From NCBI GenBank assembly GCA_039621445.1, contig CP154957.1:12855462-12919461 (forward strand): 64,000 bases of DNA, in the 5' to 3' direction. A program made the position numbers and the translations under genes. Of the stretch, positions 63,163-64,000 are shown one piece after another. A model generated the notes under the pieces. It did not search any database, had not been told where the DNA came from, and saw only the letters and a list, made by a program, of their open reading frames with translations. The stretch comes from Euglena gracilis. Its lineage: Eukaryota > Euglenida > Euglenophyceae > Euglenales. The number at the start of each line of letters is the position of its first letter. Position 1 is the stretch's first letter.

Positions 63163-63757
63163 GTGTTTTGTGTGTGTGTGCGCGCGCGCATGCGCGTGTG
63201 TTACCTCCCCGAGAAGCTGTCCTGCCCGAGAACCTGCCAGGGTCCCCGTTCCGCCAACCTGTCAGATTAGGAAGTTGTCAGGGTCCCCGCTACCGGCCAA
63301 CCTGTCAGGTGACAGTTTCCCAGGGGAGGGGGGTAGGTGTGTGTTATGTCTGTGTGTGGTGTGTTGGAAGGCTCTCTCCTCAGCAGGGGCATGGCCGGGA
63401 CAGAGAGCCCTCGGCCGCCACGCGGGGGCGCTAACCATCAAGGCCAGCATCGTGGCCAACAACTTCACCGTCTGCATCGCGCTGTTCCTCGTCGTGGCGG
63501 ACGTCGTGCTGCGCTGCTCCGCGGAAAATGGCTGGGGGACCGGGGTGACCTTTGCATGTTCCGGAAATCAGCGTCGCTGGTGTCTCATGCCTTAAATGCC
63601 CATCTTAAGGAACACCCGCTAAACAAAATGTTTCCTGAAAGGATTTGGTCTGAGGCGGTGGTTGGAGTGACGCCCCCTGAGATGCACATTTTTGGGAATC
63701 GTTTTGGGGTCTGGAAAATGGGAGGGTGAGCAAGGGGATGTCTACGGGGCCCCACCT
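63108..63757 (+). repeat. Segmental duplication, copy 2 (with TM3 exon)
   Basis: About 98% identical to 36832-37451. It carries the permease exon ALTIKASIV..NNFTVCIALF unchanged (about 63360-63520), the (GT)n tract and both flanking introns. It is either part of a third tandem permease gene running off the window or an isolated duplicated segment. Confidence 0.85.
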
Positions 63758-63945
63758 GCACCTCCAGGGGGGCTGTCCAGACCTTGGCACCCCCGTGAGA
63801 AGCCGACCAAAGAAGCAAACCGGACGCATATCATTTGGGGGGGGGGGGCTGCCACTCGACGTGTTTTCTAAACCAAGCTGTTTGGAATTCAGTTGCACAT
63901 GCTGGAAAACATGAACCCTTGGTCGCTTAAGCCGAAGGCACCCAC
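63757..63945. other. Sequence present only in duplication copy 2
   Basis: Copy 1 passes from GGGGCCCCACCT directly to CCATAGGGTCCAG. Copy 2 has about 190 extra bases between the same points, bordered by (G/C)CACCTCC on both sides. It is an insertion in copy 2 or a deletion in copy 1. No inverted ends are obvious. Confidence 0.6.
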
Positions 63946-64000
63946 CTCCCATAGGGTCCAGCACAGGGAGTCGCTTAAACCAAAGTGACCCATCCCCCCC

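Overview
The window reads as nuclear DNA of a single-celled eukaryote with a large, transposon-loaded genome. Coding sequence comes as short, CpG-rich exons separated by long introns. Poly-C/poly-G runs are everywhere, and no bacterial operon, rRNA, tRNA or CRISPR array is visible. A UPF0193/C22orf23-like (ciliary family) gene suggests a flagellated cell. Tandem same-strand paralogues and several apparent AG|GC donor sites would fit a dinoflagellate or other alveolate/algal protist, but I cannot fix the lineage from sequence alone.

Layout. 0-3 kb: minisatellite and small transposons. 3.19-3.89 kb: PHD-finger gene. 3.92-7.78 kb: a TA-flanked element with an acidic N-terminal part and a CENP-B/pogo-like DNA-binding fragment, itself hit by smaller elements. 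7.8-10.7 kb: repeats. 10.7-12.2 kb: a decayed paralogue of the PHD gene. 12.5-14.8 kb: repeats. 13.4-20.5 kb: UPF0193-like gene. 20.6-32 kb: transposons with little recognisable coding. 32.5-44.7 kb and 46.95-58.1 kb: two tandem SLC38/AVT-type (Aa_trans) amino-acid permease genes, A and B. 63.1-63.76 kb: a segment about 98% identical to the TM3-exon region of gene A, probably part of a third copy. 48.1-49.9 kb and 60.3-60.6 kb: long microsatellites.

The most interesting signal is a set of short non-autonomous DNA elements (140-660 bp). They have inverted ends starting CAGG, often followed by T-runs and TTAAG, and flanking 8-bp duplications, several perfect. At least three lie inside conserved coding exons (gene A twice, UPF0193 once). 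In one case (43.73-44.04 kb) the element ends supply both an AG|GC donor and a CAG acceptor, and removal leaves an in-frame 7-codon addition. This looks like intron creation by hAT-like introner elements. A second class of C-run/G-run hairpin MITEs with TA duplications shares end style with the CENP-B-bearing element and may be mobilised by a related transposase.

Exon boundaries were read by eye from frame, paralogue alignment and splice dinucleotides; those called approximate may be off by tens of bases. Homopolymer C/G runs make single-base indels, real or from assembly, likely.
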